A stretch of 64,000 nucleotides of DNA from Eutreptiella sp. 'Long Island Sound 2002' (lineage: Eukaryota > Euglenozoa > Euglenophyceae > Eutreptiales > Eutreptiaceae), in the NCBI GenBank assembly GCA_964036045.1, contig OZ038382.1, forward strand, positions 116,831,929 through 116,895,928. The letters are read 5' to 3'. Of this stretch, positions 1 to 14,639 are shown piece after piece. Positions within the stretch are counted from its first letter, which is position 1. The number at the start of each line of letters is the position of its first letter. Under the pieces are notes generated by a model that saw only the letters and a program-made list of their open reading frames with translations, ran no database searches and was not told the DNA's origin. A program made the translations under genes and the position numbers.

Positions 1-1360
1 GCATGCCCATCACTACGGATATCCAAAAATTGCCCCCGGTGAAGAGAGGATATTGCTCTCTGTTCCTATGTTCTATGCTGTGCACATGTGCCATATGTGT
101 GGAAGCACTAGGAGCGGCAAGGGGGATGCCCCTTTGGCCAACTTCTACTGCAACAGGTTTGCTTGTCCGATTGATGGGTCGCCCCCTAGTGCCTGCTCCC
201 TTTTGCTCGCCCTTCTGGGGCTTTTGGTGCCCTCTTATTGTGGGCACAACCGAGCCCAAAGCACAGTAACTAAGTGTAGCCGAAGGCCACAAAGGGGTGG
301 GAGACTTGAACCATAAAGGTGGAGCAGATGGGCTCGCTGGCAACACACTTGGTTGTGGTTTGTGGAATTGTGCCTCTGGGATGTGGACAAGCACCAACGT
401 TCCGCAAGAAAAATTTGCTGTGCTACGGCATGCTGCAAGGTATAGGCGGAGGGTACCCAAATTTTGCAAAAGCTACAAAAGTGGCAAACCCCGGAACCAA
501 ATACAAAGGAATGCATCTCCCGACACCCTTAAAAGATGAACACAACAGAATCATTTCATGGGTGGTTGTGATGTGTTCTCCAATTGCCCACTGCAAACAG
601 TCAAACAGTCTACAAACAGTCAAACAGTCTGTAGTACTCCTGGTTGTCTCCTTGTTCCTCTTGGGTTGTGTTGTCCCCTCCTTAGTGGGTTCAACAATAG
701 CCATCAGAAGACAAAGTGAAGAAAACCATGATGTACCAAAGCACATCACAACAAAAAAAAACAGAAAAAGGAAAAAATCAGGTTGGACTAAGTGCCCCTG
801 TCCCTACCAGCATTGCTGCAGATTGTCAATCCCAGATGCACCATTTGACCACCAGAGTACTGGCTGCCGCTGGACGATGACTGCTCAGCGATGGGATGAT
901 ATTTTGGTCCAATATTTCCCCCCAAAAAAATCCCACCCCAATTTTCAGTGTGCTGCAGCATGCATGCTTTGAATGCCCCAACCAACAGGCCCCCAAAACA
1001 GGTGCTGCGGCATGCTACAACCAAGTGCTGCGGCATGCTTCAACCGTTGGTGCTTGGCTCTGGGTGGTACTAGAGGAGTGTCTGGTTTTGGTTGTCTGCA
1101 TACAGGTCACACATCTGATGTGCCTGCAGTCGGGCAGGTCTCATCTGTGGTTTTAATTGAAGCCTCCCCTTCCACCCTGTACTGCAATGAGAGCTCACAC
1201 TTCAGGTGCACCTCAAGTGGCCCCTAGTAACCCCTAGTACCAGGGGGATATTCTGTGTCTAGGAAAATCTGAATCTATGAGGCCTGTGCCATTTCTTAAA
1301 ATTGGGCAAGCAAATTATGCAGGGTTGGCAAAAAAATGCTCATGAGAAATTGAGGTGTCT
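1..1360. other. Left edge, no gene recognised
   Basis: Only short overlapping open frames on both strands, none with a recognisable domain or coding character. From about 955 to 1040 there are three copies of a short phrase containing GCTGCGGCATGCT. The satellite array begins near 1361. Confidence 0.5.
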
Positions 1361-4300
1361 AATCCTCTCAAGGAATCATCCCATCGTCTCTACACCAGCG
1401 TACACCCCATGCAATGACTCTCTGAGCGGTCTGCACACCTCAATGAATCATCGCGGCCCCTCTAGAGTAATGTACACCTCATGCAATGATTCCCTGAAGG
1501 GTCTACACCCCATAGGGCATCGTTGCATGCCCTCTAAACTAGTGTACACCCCGTGAAACGATTCTCTGAAGGGTCTATACCCCCCAGGGAGTCATGGCAT
1601 CCCCTCTAAACTAGTGTACACCCCATGGGATGATTTCTTGAGTAGTGTGGACCCCTCAAGGAATCATCACATCCTCTGTAAACTAGTGTACACCCCATGC
1701 ATTTATTTACTGAGGGGTGTAGACCCCTCAAGGAATCATCGCATCCTCTCTAAACTAGTGTACACCCCGTGCGATAATTCCTTGAGGAGAATAGACCCCT
1801 CAAAGAATAATCGCATGATCTCCAGAGTAGTGTACACCCCGTGCGGTGATTTGCTAAAGGGTCTACAGACTAGTGTACACCTCATGCCATGAATCCCTCA
1901 AGGGTCTAAACCCCTCAGGGAATCATCGAATTCCGTCTAGACTAGTGTACACCCCATGAGATGAATCCCTGAAGGGTCTGCACGCCTCACGGAATCATCC
2001 CATCCCCTCTAAACTAGTGTACACCCCATGCGATGCTTCCCTCAAAGATCTATACCCCTCAGCGAATCATCGCATCCCCTCTAAACTAGTGGACACCCGA
2101 GGCGACGATTGCTTGAAGGGTCTACACCCCTCAAGGAATCGTCGCATTCCCTCAGGACTAGTGTACACGTCATGCGATGATTTGGTGAAGGGTCTACAGC
2201 CCTCAGGGAATCATGGCATCCCCTCTAGACTAGTGTACACCCCATGCGATGATTCCTTGAAGGGTCTACACCCCTCAAGGAACCCTCGCATCCCCTGTAA
2301 ACTAGCGTACACCCCATGCAATGATTTCCTCAAGGGTCTACACCCCTTAGGGAAACATCTTATCCCCTCCACACTAGTGTACACCGCATGCGATGATTCC
2401 GTGAGCGGTCTACGGCCGTCAACGAATCATCGCATTTCCTCTAGACTAGTGTACAGCCCATGCGACGATTCCCTGAAGGGTCCACACACCTCACGGAATC
2501 ATTGCGTTCCCTCGAGACGAGTGTACGCCCCATGCGATGATTCCCTCAGGGGTCTACACCCCTCAGGATATCATCGCATCCCCTCCAGACTAGTGTACAA
2601 CTCATGCGATGATTCCCCGAGGGAATCATCGCATCCCCTAGAGACTAGTGTACACCTCATGCGATGATTCCCACAAAGATCTCCACCCCTCTAGAAATCA
2701 TCCGGTTCCCTCCAGACTAGTTAACGCCCCATGCAATGATTCCTTGAATGGTCTACACCCCTCAGGGAATCATCGCATCCCCTCCGGACTAGTGTACACC
2801 TCATGCGATGATTTTCTCAACGGTTGACACCCCTCAGGGAATCATCGCATCCCCTCCGGACTAGTGTGCACCCCATGCGATGATTCCATGAAGAGTCTAC
2901 ACGCCCCCGCGAATCACCGCATTCCCTCTAGACTAGTGTACACCCCATGTGATGATGCGTTGAAGGGTCTAAATTCCTCAGGGAATCATTGCATCCCTTC
3001 TAGACTACTGTACCATGCAGTGACACCCCTCATGGAACGATTGCATCCCCTCCAGAGTAGTGTACACCCCATGTGATGATTCCCTAGGGGGTCTACACCC
3101 CTCACGCAATCATAGCATTCCCTCTAGACTAGTGTCCGGCGCATGCGACGATTTCTTGGGGGTCTAGGGACCTCATGAAATCGTCACATCCCCTCTAAAC
3201 TAGTGTACACCCCATGCGATGATTCCCTAGGGGGTCTACACATCTTAGGGAATAATCGCATCCCCTCCACACTAGTGTACACCCCATGCGATGATTCCCT
3301 GAGGCATCTATAGCCCTCACGGAATCATCGGATCCCCTCCGGACTAGTGTACAACCCGTGCGATGATTCCCTGCAGGGTGTACACCCCTCAAGGAATCAT
3401 CACATCCCCTCGAAACTACTATACACCCCAAACGATGATTCCTTGAAGGGTCTATACCCCTAAGTGAATGATCACATCCCCTCTAGGCTAGTGTACACCC
3501 CATGCGATGATTCCCTGAGGGGTCCAAAACCGTTAGGGAATCATCGCGTCCCCTCCACAGTACTGTGCATCACATGTGATGATTCCCTAAGGGGTCTACA
3601 TCCCTAAAGGAATCATCGCATCCCCTCCACACTTGTGTGCAGCCTATGTGATGATTCCCTGAAGGATCTACACCCCTCATGGAATCATCACTTGCCCTCC
3701 AGATTAGTGTACACCCCATGCGATGACTCCCTGAGGGGTCTATGGCCCTAATGGAATCATCGCATCCCTTCAAAACTAGTGTACACCCCAAGCGATGATT
3801 CCTCGAGGGGTCCCAAACTGTTAGGGAATCATCCCATCCCCTATAAACTAGTGCACACCCCATGCGATGATTGCCTGAGAGGGCTACACCCCTGAGGGAA
3901 TCATCGCATCCCTTCCAGACTAGTGTACACCCTATGCGATGAATCCTTGAGGGGTCTACACCCCTCCGGGAATCGTCGCATCCCCTCTAAACTAGTGTAC
4001 ACGCTATGCGATGATTCCCTGAGGGATCTACACCCCTCAAAGAATCATCGCATCCCCTCTAAACTAGTGTACACCCCATGCAATGATTCCCTGAGGGGTG
4101 AACACCCAACAGGGAATCATCGCATCCCCTCTATACTAGTGTACACCCCATGCGATGATTCCCTGAGAGGTCTACACCCCTCATGGAATCATCGCATCCC
4201 CTCTAGACTGGTGTACACCCCGTGCCATGACTCCCTGGGGGGTCTACAGCCCTCACAGATTTAATCGCATTCCCTCTGGACTAGTGCACACCCAATGCGA

Positions 4301-7300
4301 TGATTGCCTGAAGGGTCTATACCCCTCCGGGAATCATCGCATCCCCTGTACACTAGTGTACACCCCATGCCATAATTCCCCGAAAGGAACCATCGCTTTC
4401 TCCCGAAACTAGTGTATACCGCATGCGATGATTCCTTGAACGGTCTACACCCCTTAAGAAATCATCGCATCCCCTCAAGACTAGTGTACACCCCATGCGA
4501 TGATTTCCTCAAGGCCCTACAGAATTCTAGAATCATTACATCCCCTCCAAACTAGTGTAGACCCCGTGCAATGATTCCCTCAGGGGTCTACACCCCTAAG
4601 GCAATGATCACAGTGCCTCAAGACTAGTGCACACCCCATGCAATGATTCCCTAAACGGTCCACACCCCTCAAGAAATCATCGCATCCCCTCTAAACTAGT
4701 GTTTACCCCATGCGATGATTCGTTGCGGGGTCTACACCCCTTAGGGAATCATCGCATTCCCTCTAGACTAGTGTACACCCCATGGGACGATTCACTGAGG
4801 GATCTACACCCCCCATGGAATCATCGCGTTCCCCGTAAACTGGTGTACCCCATGCAATGAGTCCCTAAAGGGTCTACACCCCTCAGGAAATCATCGCATA
4901 CCCTCTAAAATAATGTACACCCCGTGCGATGATTCCCTGAGGGACTATACCCCTCACGGTATAATAGTGTTCCCCCTAAACTAGTGTACACCGCATGCGA
5001 TGATTTCTTGAAGGGTCTATACCCCTCAGGAAAGCATCGCAACCCAGACTAGTGTACACCACATGCAATGATTCCCGGAGGGCTCTACACCCCATCAGGA
5101 AATCATCGAATTCCCCCTAACCTACTGCATACCGCACGCCATGGTTCCATCAACAGTCTACACCCCTCATGCAATCATCACCTGCCCTCTAAACTAGTGT
5201 GCACCCTATGCGATGATTCCCTGAGGGGTCCAAAACCCTTAGGGAATCATCGCGTCCCCTCTAGAGCAGTGTACACCCCACGCGATGATTCCCTGAGAGG
5301 TGCAAAACGGTTACGGAAGAAATGCATCCCCTCTAGACTAGTGCACACCTCGTGCGATGATTCCCTGAGAGCTCTACACCCCTCAGGGAATCATTGCATC
5401 CCCTCTAGAGTAGTGTCCACCCCATGCGATGATTCCCTACGGGGTCTACACCCCTCAAGGAATCATCGCATCCCCCCTAGACTAGTGAACCCCATGCAAT
5501 GATTCCCTGAGGGGTGTACACCCAACACGGGATCGTTGCACCCCCTCTAGACTAGTGTACACACCATGCGATGATTCCCTGAGAGGTCTACACCCCTCAA
5601 GGAATCATTGCATCCCCTCTAGACTGGCGTACACCCCGTGCGATGACTCCCTAGGTGGTCTACAGCCCTCACAAAATCATCGCATTCCCTCTAGACTAGT
5701 GCACACCCAATGCGACGATTGCCTAAAGGCTCTACACCCCTCAAGGAATCATCGGATCCCCTCTAAACTAGTGTACACCCCATGCGATGATGCTTTTAGG
5801 GGTGTACACCGCTCAGGGAATTATCGCATCCCCTCTATAGTACTGTACACCCCATGCGATAATTCCCTGAGAGGTCTTCACCCCTCAGGGAATCATCGCA
5901 TCCCCCCTAGACTACTGTACACCCCATGCGATAATTCCCCGAGGGGTCAACACCCTTTAGGGAATCATCCCATCCCCTCTAAACTAGTGTACACCCCATG
6001 CGATGATGCTTTTAGGGGTGTACACCCCTCAGGGAATCATCGCATCCCCTCTATACTAGTGTACACCCCATGCGATAATTCTGTGAGAGGTCTTCACCCC
6101 TCAGGGAATCATCGCATCCCCCCTAGACTAGTGAACCCCATGCAATGATTCCCTGAGGGGTGTACACCCAACAGGGAATCATTGCATCCCCTCTAGACTA
6201 GTGTACACACCATGCGATGATTCCCTGAGAGGTCTACACCCCTCAAGGAATCATCGCATCCCCTCTAGACTGGTGTACACCCCGTGCGATGACTCCCTAG
6301 GTGGTCTACAGCCCTCACAAAATCATCGCATTCCCTCGAAACTAGTGCACACCCAATGCGACGATTGCCTGAAGGCTCTACACCCCTCAAGGAATCATCG
6401 GATCCCCTCTAAACTAGTGTACACCCCATGCGATGATGCTTTTAGGGGTGTACACCCCTCAGGGAATTATCGCATCCCCTCTATACTAGTGTACACCCCA
6501 TGCGATAATTCCCTGAGAGGTCTTCACCCCTCAGGGAATCATCGCATCCCCCCTAGACTACTGTACACCCCATGCGATAATTCCCCGAGGGGTCAACACC
6601 CTTTAGGGAATCATCCCATCCCCTCTAAACTAGTGTACACCCCATGCGATGATGCTTTTAGGGGTGTACACCCCTCAGGGAATCATCGCATCCCCTCTAT
6701 ACTAGTGTACACCCCATGCGATAATTCTGTGAGAGGTCTTCACCCCTCAGGGAATCATCGCATCCCCCCTAGACTAGTGAACCCCATGCAATGATTCCCT
6801 GAGGGGTGTACACCCAACAGGGAATCATTGCATCCCCTCTAGACTAGTGTACACACCATGCGATGATTCCCTGAGAGGTCTACACCCCTCAAGGAATCAT
6901 CGCATCCCCTCTAGACTGGTGTACACCCCGTGCGATGACTCCCTAGGTGGTCTACAGCCCTCACAAAATCATCGCATTCCCTCGAAACTAGTGCACACCC
7001 AATGCGACGATTGCCTGGAGGCTCTACACCCCTCAAGGAATCATTGGATCCCCTCTAAACTAGTGTACATCCCATGCGATGATGCTTTTAGGGGTGTACA
7101 CCCCTCAGGGAATTATCGCATCCCCTCTATACTAGTGTACACCCCATGCGATAATTCCCTGAGAGGTCTTCACCCCTCAGGGAATCATCGCATCCCCCCT
7201 AGACTACTGTACACCCCATGCGATAATTCCCCGAGGGGTCTACACCCTTTGGGGAATCATCCCATCCCCTCTAAACTAGTGTACACCCCATGCGATGATG

Positions 7301-10300
7301 CTTTTAGGGGTGTACACCCCTCAAGGAATCATCGCATCCCCCCTAGAGGTAGTGTACAGCCCATGCGATGATGCTTTTAGGGGTGTACACCCCTCAAGGA
7401 ATTATCGTGTCCCCTCTATACTAGTGTACACCCCATGCGATAATTCCCTGAGAGGTCTTCACCCCTCAGGGAATCATCGCATCCCCCCTAGACTAGTGTA
7501 CACCCCATGCGATAATTCCCCCAGGGGTCTACACCCTTTAGGGAATCATCGCATCCCCTCTATACTAGTGTACACCCGATGCGATGATTTCCTCAGGGGT
7601 CCACACCTCTCAGGGAATCATGGCATTCCCTCTAGACTAGTGCACACCCAAACCGATGATTCCCTGAACGTTGTACAGCCCTCAACGAATCACTGCATCC
7701 CCTCTCAACTAGTGTGTCTACCACATGCTGTTTCCCTAAGGGGTCAAGACCCATCAAGGAATCATCGCAGTCTCCCCAAACTAGTGTATACCGCATGCGC
7801 TACTTCCTTGAACGGTCTACACCACTCAGGGAATCATCACATCCCGTCTAAACTAGTGTACACCCCATGCGATGATTCCCTCAGGGGTCTACACCCCTCA
7901 GGCAAACATCGCATCCCCTCAAGACTAGTGTACACCCCATAGAATGATTCCTACAGGGGTCTACAGAATTCCAGAATCATTACATCCCTTCCAAACTAGT
8001 GTAGACCCCAGGCGATGATTCCCTCAGGGGTCTACACCCCTAAGACAATCATCGCATTGCCTCAAGACTAGTGTATACCCCATTCAATGATTTCCTAAAC
8101 GGTCCACGCCCCTTAGGGAATCATAGCATCCCCTCTAAAATAGTGTTTACCCCATGCGATGATTCTTTGCGGGGTCTACACCCCTTAGGGAATCATCGCA
8201 TTGCCTCTAGACTAGTGTACACCCCATGGGACGATTCACTGAGGGGTCTACACCCCCCATGGAATCATCGCATTCCCCCTAAACTGGTGTACCCCATGCA
8301 ATGAGTCCCTAAAGGGTCTGCACCCCTCAGGGAATCGTAGCATCCCCTCCAGACTAGTGTGCACCCCGTGCGATGACATCCTCAGGGGTCTACACCCCTC
8401 AGGGAATCATCACATCCCCTCTAAAATAGTGTACACCCCATGCGATGATTCCCTGAGGGACTATAGCCATCAGGGAATACTATTGGTCGCCCTAAACTAG
8501 TGTACACGGCATGCGATGATTTCTTAAAGGGTCTATACCCCTCAAGGAATCGTCGCGTCTCCTCTAGACTCGTGTACACCACATGCAATGATTCCGTGAG
8601 CGGTCTACACCCCATCAGGGAATCATCGCATTCCCCCTAACCTACGGTATACCGCACGCATTGGTTCCATGAACGGTCTACACCCCTCATGGAATCATCA
8701 CCTGCCCTCTAAACTAGTGTGCACCCTATGCGATGATTCCCTGAGGCGTCCAAAACCCTTAGGGAATGATCGCATCCCCTCTAGACTAGTGCACACCTCA
8801 TGCAATGATTCCCTGAGAGATCTACACCCCTCAGGGAATCATTGCATCCCCTCTAGAGTAGTGCCCACCCCATGCGATGATTCCCTAAGGGGTCTACACC
8901 CCTCGGGATATCATCGCATCCCCCGAAAAGTAGTGCACACCCCATGTGATGATTCCATGAGGGGTCTACATCCCTTAGGGAATCATCGCATTCCCTCTAG
9001 ACTGGTGCGCACCCCATGCGATGATCCCCTAACAGGTCTAGATCCCTCAGAGAATCATCGCATCCCCTCCAAATTAGTGTATGGCCCATGCGATGATTCC
9101 CTCAGGGGTCTACACCCCTCAAAAAATTATCGCATCCCCTCTAGACTAGTGTGCACCCCATGCAATGATTCACTGATGGGTCTACACCGATTAAGGAATC
9201 ATCGCATTCTCGCTAAACTAGTGTATACCCCATGCGATGATTCCCTCAAGGGTATACACCCCTCAGCGAATCATTGCATCCCCTCTAAACTGGTGTACTC
9301 CCCAGGTGATGATTCCCCGAAGGGTCTACACCCCTCAAGGAATTATCACATTCCCTCTAAACTAGCATACATCCGATGCGATGATTCCCGGAGGGGTCTG
9401 GAACCGGTGGCAATCATCGCATCCCCTCCCCATGCGATTATTTCGTGAAGGGTCTACACCCTTCATCAAATCATCACAACCCCTCCAGACTAGTGTACAC
9501 CCCATGTGATGACTCCCTGAGGGGTCTACACCCCTCAAGGAATCATCGCATCCCCTCTAGGCTAGTGTACACCCCATGCGATTATTCCCTCAGGGGTCCA
9601 AAACGTTTGGGGAATCATCGCATTCCCTCTAGAGTAGTGTACACCCCATGCGATTATTCCCTGGGGGTCTACACCTCTCCGAGAATCATTGCATCCCCTC
9701 CAAAATAGTGTACAGCCCATGCGATGAGTCCATGAGGGGTCTATGGCCCTCAAGGAATCATCGCATCCCCTCTAGACGAGTGTACACCGCGTGCGATGAT
9801 TCCCTGGGGGGTCTACACCCCTTAGAGAATCATCGCATCCCCTCTATACTAGTGTACAACCCATGGAATGATTCCATGAGGGGTCTACAGCCCTCAAAGA
9901 ATCATCACATCCCCTCTAGACGAGTGTACACCGCGTGAGATGATTCCCGGGGAGGCCTACACCCCTCAGAAAATGGTCACATTCCCTCTAGACTAGTGTA
10001 CAACCCATGCGATAATTCCCTGAGGGGTCTACACCCCTCAAGGAGTCATTGCATCCCCTCCAAACTAGTGTACAGCCCATGCGATGATTCCATGAGGGGT
10101 CTACGGCCCTCAAGTTACACCCCGTGCGATGATTTACTGGGGGGTCTACACCCCTTAGGGAATCATCACATCTTGTAGACTAGTATACACCCCATGCGAT
10201 GATTTCTTGAGGGGTCTACACCCCTCAAGAAATCATCGCATCCCCTCTAGACTAGTGTACACCCCATGCAATGACTCCCTCAGGGGTCTACACCCCTCAA

Positions 10301-10797
10301 AGAATCATCGCACTCCCTCCAGCCTAGTGTACACCCGAGGCGATGATTCCTTAAAGGGTCTACACCCCTCAAGGAATCATCGCATTCCCGCTAAACCAGT
10401 GTGAACCCCATGCGATGATTTCCTCAGGGGTCTACAGCCCTGAGGGAATCATCACCTCCCCTCTAGACTAGTGTACACCCCATGCGATGATTCCCTCAGG
10501 GGTCTATACGTCTCAAGGAATCATCCCAGTCCCCCAAACAAGTGTATACCCCATGCTATGCTTCCCTCAACGGTCTACACCCCTCAGGCAATCATCGCAT
10601 CCCCTCCAGACTAGTGCACTCCCCAGGCGATGAATCCCTAAAGGGTCTACACCCCTCAAGGAATCATTCCCTCTAAACTAGTGTACACCCCATGCGATGA
10701 TTCCCTCAGGGGTCTGCACCCCTCAAGCAATCATCGCATCCCCTCTAAACTAGTGTACACCCCATGCGATGATGGCGTCAGGGGTCTACACCAGCTG
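1361..10797. repeat. 72-bp hairpin satellite array, left block
   Basis: Tandem array of about 131 units with a modal period of 72 bp. Each unit has a left arm beginning ATGCGATGATTCCCT and ending GAGGGGT, a 4-base loop CTAC, and a right arm that is its exact reverse complement in the consensus, giving a 22-bp stem. A 24-base linker follows, containing CTAGACTAGTGTACACCCC. Units diverge by scattered substitutions and a few are shortened. Because 72 is a multiple of three and the unit is nearly self-complementary, long frames stay open on both strands with a 24-residue period. I read these as by-products of the repeat, not as genes. Confidence 0.97.
5481..7418. repeat. 646-bp higher-order repeat, three copies
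   Basis: Inside the satellite, a block of nine variant units recurs at 5481, 6127 and 6773, exactly 646 bp apart (nine units minus 2 bp). The first two copies are almost identical, including odd members such as the unit with GATGATGCTTTTAGGGG and the shortened linker ACTAGTGAACCCC. The third copy diverges after about 7340. This is recent amplification by unequal exchange or replication slippage within an older, more diverged array. Confidence 0.9.
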
Positions 10798-11106
10798 TGG
10801 GTATAAAGTCTGAAGTCTGAAGTCTGATTTGGCATGTCGTGTCGCAGACCCACATTAGAGCACATCCAAGTAAAAGTGTGATAAAAGTGCAGCCCCCCCC
10901 CCCCCCAAACACACAGGAACTTGAGTTCAGGAAAAAGGTGATAACAGTGCAGAACCCCCCCACCCCCCCCAGAGACACACAACAACTTCACATCACCAAA
11001 ATGGTGATAAAAGTGCAGTATCCCCGCCCCCCACAGACACACAAGAACTTCACCTCACGAAAATGGTGGGTTGGGGAAAATAGGGGGGGTACGAATGAAA
11101 ACTGGA
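10798..11106. repeat. Non-satellite interruption with short tandem repeat
   Basis: About 309 bp with no hairpin units. It holds three copies, 60-66 bp apart (10878, 10938, 11004), of a motif beginning GTGATAAMAGTGCAG, then a long C run and an ACACACARGAACTT-like tail. A TCTGAAG triplication precedes it near 10810. Satellite resumes mid-unit at about 11107, so this is either an insertion or a join between two array blocks. Confidence 0.8.
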
Positions 11107-14100
11107 AAATACACCCCTCAGGCGAGCCTCGCATCCCCTCAAGACTAGTGTACTCTCCATGCGATGATTCCCTCATGGGCCTACACCCCTCGTGGAAAGA
11201 TCGCATCCCCGCTAAACTAGTTTACATCCCATGCGATGATTCCTTGGAACATCTACGCCCCTCAGGGAATCATCCCATTCCCTCCAGACTAGTGTACACC
11301 CCATGCGATGATTCCCTAAGGGGTCTCCACCCCTGAAGGAATCGTCGCATCCCCTCTAGACCAGTGTACAACCCATGCGATGATTCCCTCAGGAGTCTAC
11401 ACCCCTCCGAGAATCATCGCATTCCCTCTAGACTAGTGTACACCCGGTGCGATGATTCCCTCCGGGGTCTATACCCCTCAGGGAATCATCGCATTCCCTC
11501 CACACTAGTGTACACCCCATGAGACGAATAGCTAATGGGTCTACGCCCCCCATGCAATCATGGCATTCCTCCTAAACTAGTGTATGCACCTTGCGATGAT
11601 TCCCTAAAGGGTCTCCACCCCCGCAGGGAATCATCGCATCTCCTCTAGACTAGTGTACACCCCATGCGATGATTCCTTCCGGGGTCTACACCCCTGAGGG
11701 AATCATCGCATCCCCTCTAAAACTAGTTTAAACGCCCTGCGATGATTCCTTGAGAGATCTATACCCCTTGGGGAATCATCGCATCCCCTCTAAACTTGTG
11801 TACAACCCATGCGATGATTCCCTAAAGGGTCTACACCCGTCACGGAATCACCGCATCTCCTCTAAACTAGTGTACACCCCAAGCGATGATTCCGTGGGGG
11901 GTCTACACCCCTCACGGAATCATCCCATCCCCTCTAAAGTAGTGTATACCCCATGCGATGATTCCTTGAGGTCTCTAAACCCCTCATGCAATCATCGCAT
12001 CCCGTCTACACTAGTGTACACCCCATGCGATGATTCCCTAAGGGGCCTACACCCGTAAGGAAATCATCGCATCCCCTCTAGACTAGTGTACAGCCCATGC
12101 GATGATTGCCTAGAGGGCTCTACATCGCTCGGGAAATCATTGCATCCCCTCTAAACTAGTGTACACCGCATGCGATGATTCCCACAGGGGTCTACACCCC
12201 TCATGGAATCCCCGCATTCCCTACACCCATACACCCCGTGCGATGATTCCCGGGGGGTCTACACCCCTCAGGGAATCATCGCATCCCCTCTAAACTAGTG
12301 TATACCCCACGCGGTGATTCCCTCAGGGGTCTACACCCCTCAAGGAATCATCGCATTCCCTCTAGACTAGTGTACACCCCATGCGATGATTCACGGAAGG
12401 GTTTACACCCCCTATGGTATCATCGCATCCCCCCTCAACTAGTGTATAGGCCATGCGATGATTCCCTAAACGGTGTGCACCGCTCAGGGAATCATCGCAT
12501 TCCCTATAGACTAGGGTACACCCCATGCAATGATTCCCTCAGGGGTCTACGCCCCTCAGAGAATCATCACATCCCCTCTAAACTAGTGTACAGCCCATGC
12601 GATGGTTTCCTGGGGGTTCTACACCCCTCAACGAATCATCGCATTCCCTTTAGACTAGTGTACACCCCATGCGATGACTCCCTGAGGGGTCTACACCCCT
12701 CAACGAATCATCATGTTCCCTCTAGACTAATGTACACCACATGCGACGATTCCCTGAAGGGTCTACACCCCTTAGGGAATCGTCGCATCCCTTCTAGAGT
12801 AGTGTACACCCCATTCGATGATTACCCAAGGGGTCTACACCCCCAAGGGAATCATTGCAATCCCTCTAAACTAGTGTACACCACATGTGATGATTCCTTG
12901 CGGGGTCTACAACCCTCAGGGAAGCATCGCATTCCCTCTAGACTAGTGTGCACCCCACGCCATGATTGACTGAGGGGTCTACACTCCCCGTGGAAGCATT
13001 ATTCCCCCTAACATAGTGTGTACCCCATGCGATGATTCCCTAGAGGGTCTACATCCCTCACGAAATCATCGCATCCCCTCTAAACTAGTGTACACCCCAT
13101 GCGATGATTCCCTCAGGGGTCTACACGCCTCAGGGAATCATCGCATTCCCTCTAGACTAGTGTACACCCCATGCGATGATTCCCTGAGGGGTCTATACCC
13201 CTAAGAGAATCATCGCATTCCCCTTCAACTAGTGTATACCCCATGCGATGATTCCGTGAATGGTCTGCAGGCCTCATAGAGTCATCACAGCCCCGGTGTA
13301 CGGCCCATGGGATGTTTGCGTGAAGGATTTATACCCCTTAGGGAATCATTGCATCCCCTCGCGACTAGTGTACACCCCATGCGATGATTTCCTTAGGGAT
13401 CCAAAACCCTTAGGGAATCATTTTTTCCCCTCTAGAGTGGTGTACACCCCGTGCAATGATTCCCTTCGGGGTCTACACCCCTCAGAGAATCATCGCATCC
13501 CCTCTAGACTAGTGCGCACCCCATGCGATGATTCCCTAAGGCGTCTACACCCCTCAGGGAATCATCGCATCCCCTCCAGACTAGTGTACACCCCATGCGA
13601 TGATTCCTTGGGGGATCTACACCCCTCAGAGAATCATCTCATCCCCTCTAAACTAGTGTACACCCCATGAGATGATTCCCTACAGGGTCTGCACCCCTCA
13701 GGGAATTGTCGCATCCCCTATACAGTAGTGTACGGCCCATGCGATGATTCCCTGAGGGATCTAGACCCCTGAGCGAATCATCGCATTCCCTCTAGACTAG
13801 TGTACACCCCATGCGATGATTCCCTCAGGGGTCTACACCTCTCAGGGAATCATCGCATCCCCTCTAGACTAGTTTATACCCCATGCGATGATTGTTTGAA
13901 AGGTCTATACCCCTCAGGTAATCATCGCAGCCCCTCGTGACTTCTGTACACGCCATGCGATGAGTCCTTGAAGCGTCTGCACCCCTCATTGAATCATCGC
14001 ATCCCATCCAGACTAGTGGGGTCTACACCCCTCAGGGATTCATCGTACTCCCTCTAAACTAGTGTAAACCCCATGTGATGATTCCTTGAAGGCTCTACAC

Positions 14101-14636
14101 CGCTCAGGCAATCATCGCATCCCCTCTAAACTACTGTACACCCCATGCGCGGATTCCCTGAGGGGTCCAAAACCCTTAGGCAATCATCGCATCCCCTCTA
14201 AACTAGTGTACAGCCCATGCGATGATTGCCTAAAGGGTCTATAGCCCTCAAGGAATAATCGGATCGCCTCGAGAGTAGTGTACACCCCAAGCGATGATTG
14301 CCTGAGGGGTCTACACTCCTCAAGGAATCATCGCATCCCCTCTAGACTAGTGCACACCCAATGCGAAGATTCCCTGAGTGTCTACACCCCTCAAGGAATC
14401 ATCGCATGTCCTCTGGACTAGTGTACATCCCATGCGATGATTCCCTGAGGGGTCTATGGCCCTCAAGGAATCATCGCATCCCCTCCAGACTAGTGTACAC
14501 CCCAGGCGATGATTACTTGAGGGGTCTACACCTCTCATGGAATCACCGCATCCCCTCTAAACTAGTGTAAACCCCATGCGATGATTCCCTGAGATGATTC
14601 CCTGAGATGATTCCCTGAGGGGTCTACAGCCCTCTT
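11107..14636. repeat. 72-bp hairpin satellite array, right block
   Basis: About 49 further units of the same 72-bp hairpin repeat, with the same ACTAGTGTACACC linker. The array ends with a slipped triplication of GATGATTCCCTGA at about 14578-14618 and a final half unit. No higher-order period comparable to the 646-bp block was seen here. Confidence 0.95.
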
Positions 14637-14639
14637 GCT

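Noticed and set aside
1361-14636. Long open frames through the satellite (period 24 residues, e.g. LVYTPCDDSLRGLHPSGNHR) as a repetitive protein gene
   Set aside because: The 72-bp period keeps any open frame open, both strands show it, frames start and stop with indels, and substitutions show no codon-position bias by eye.
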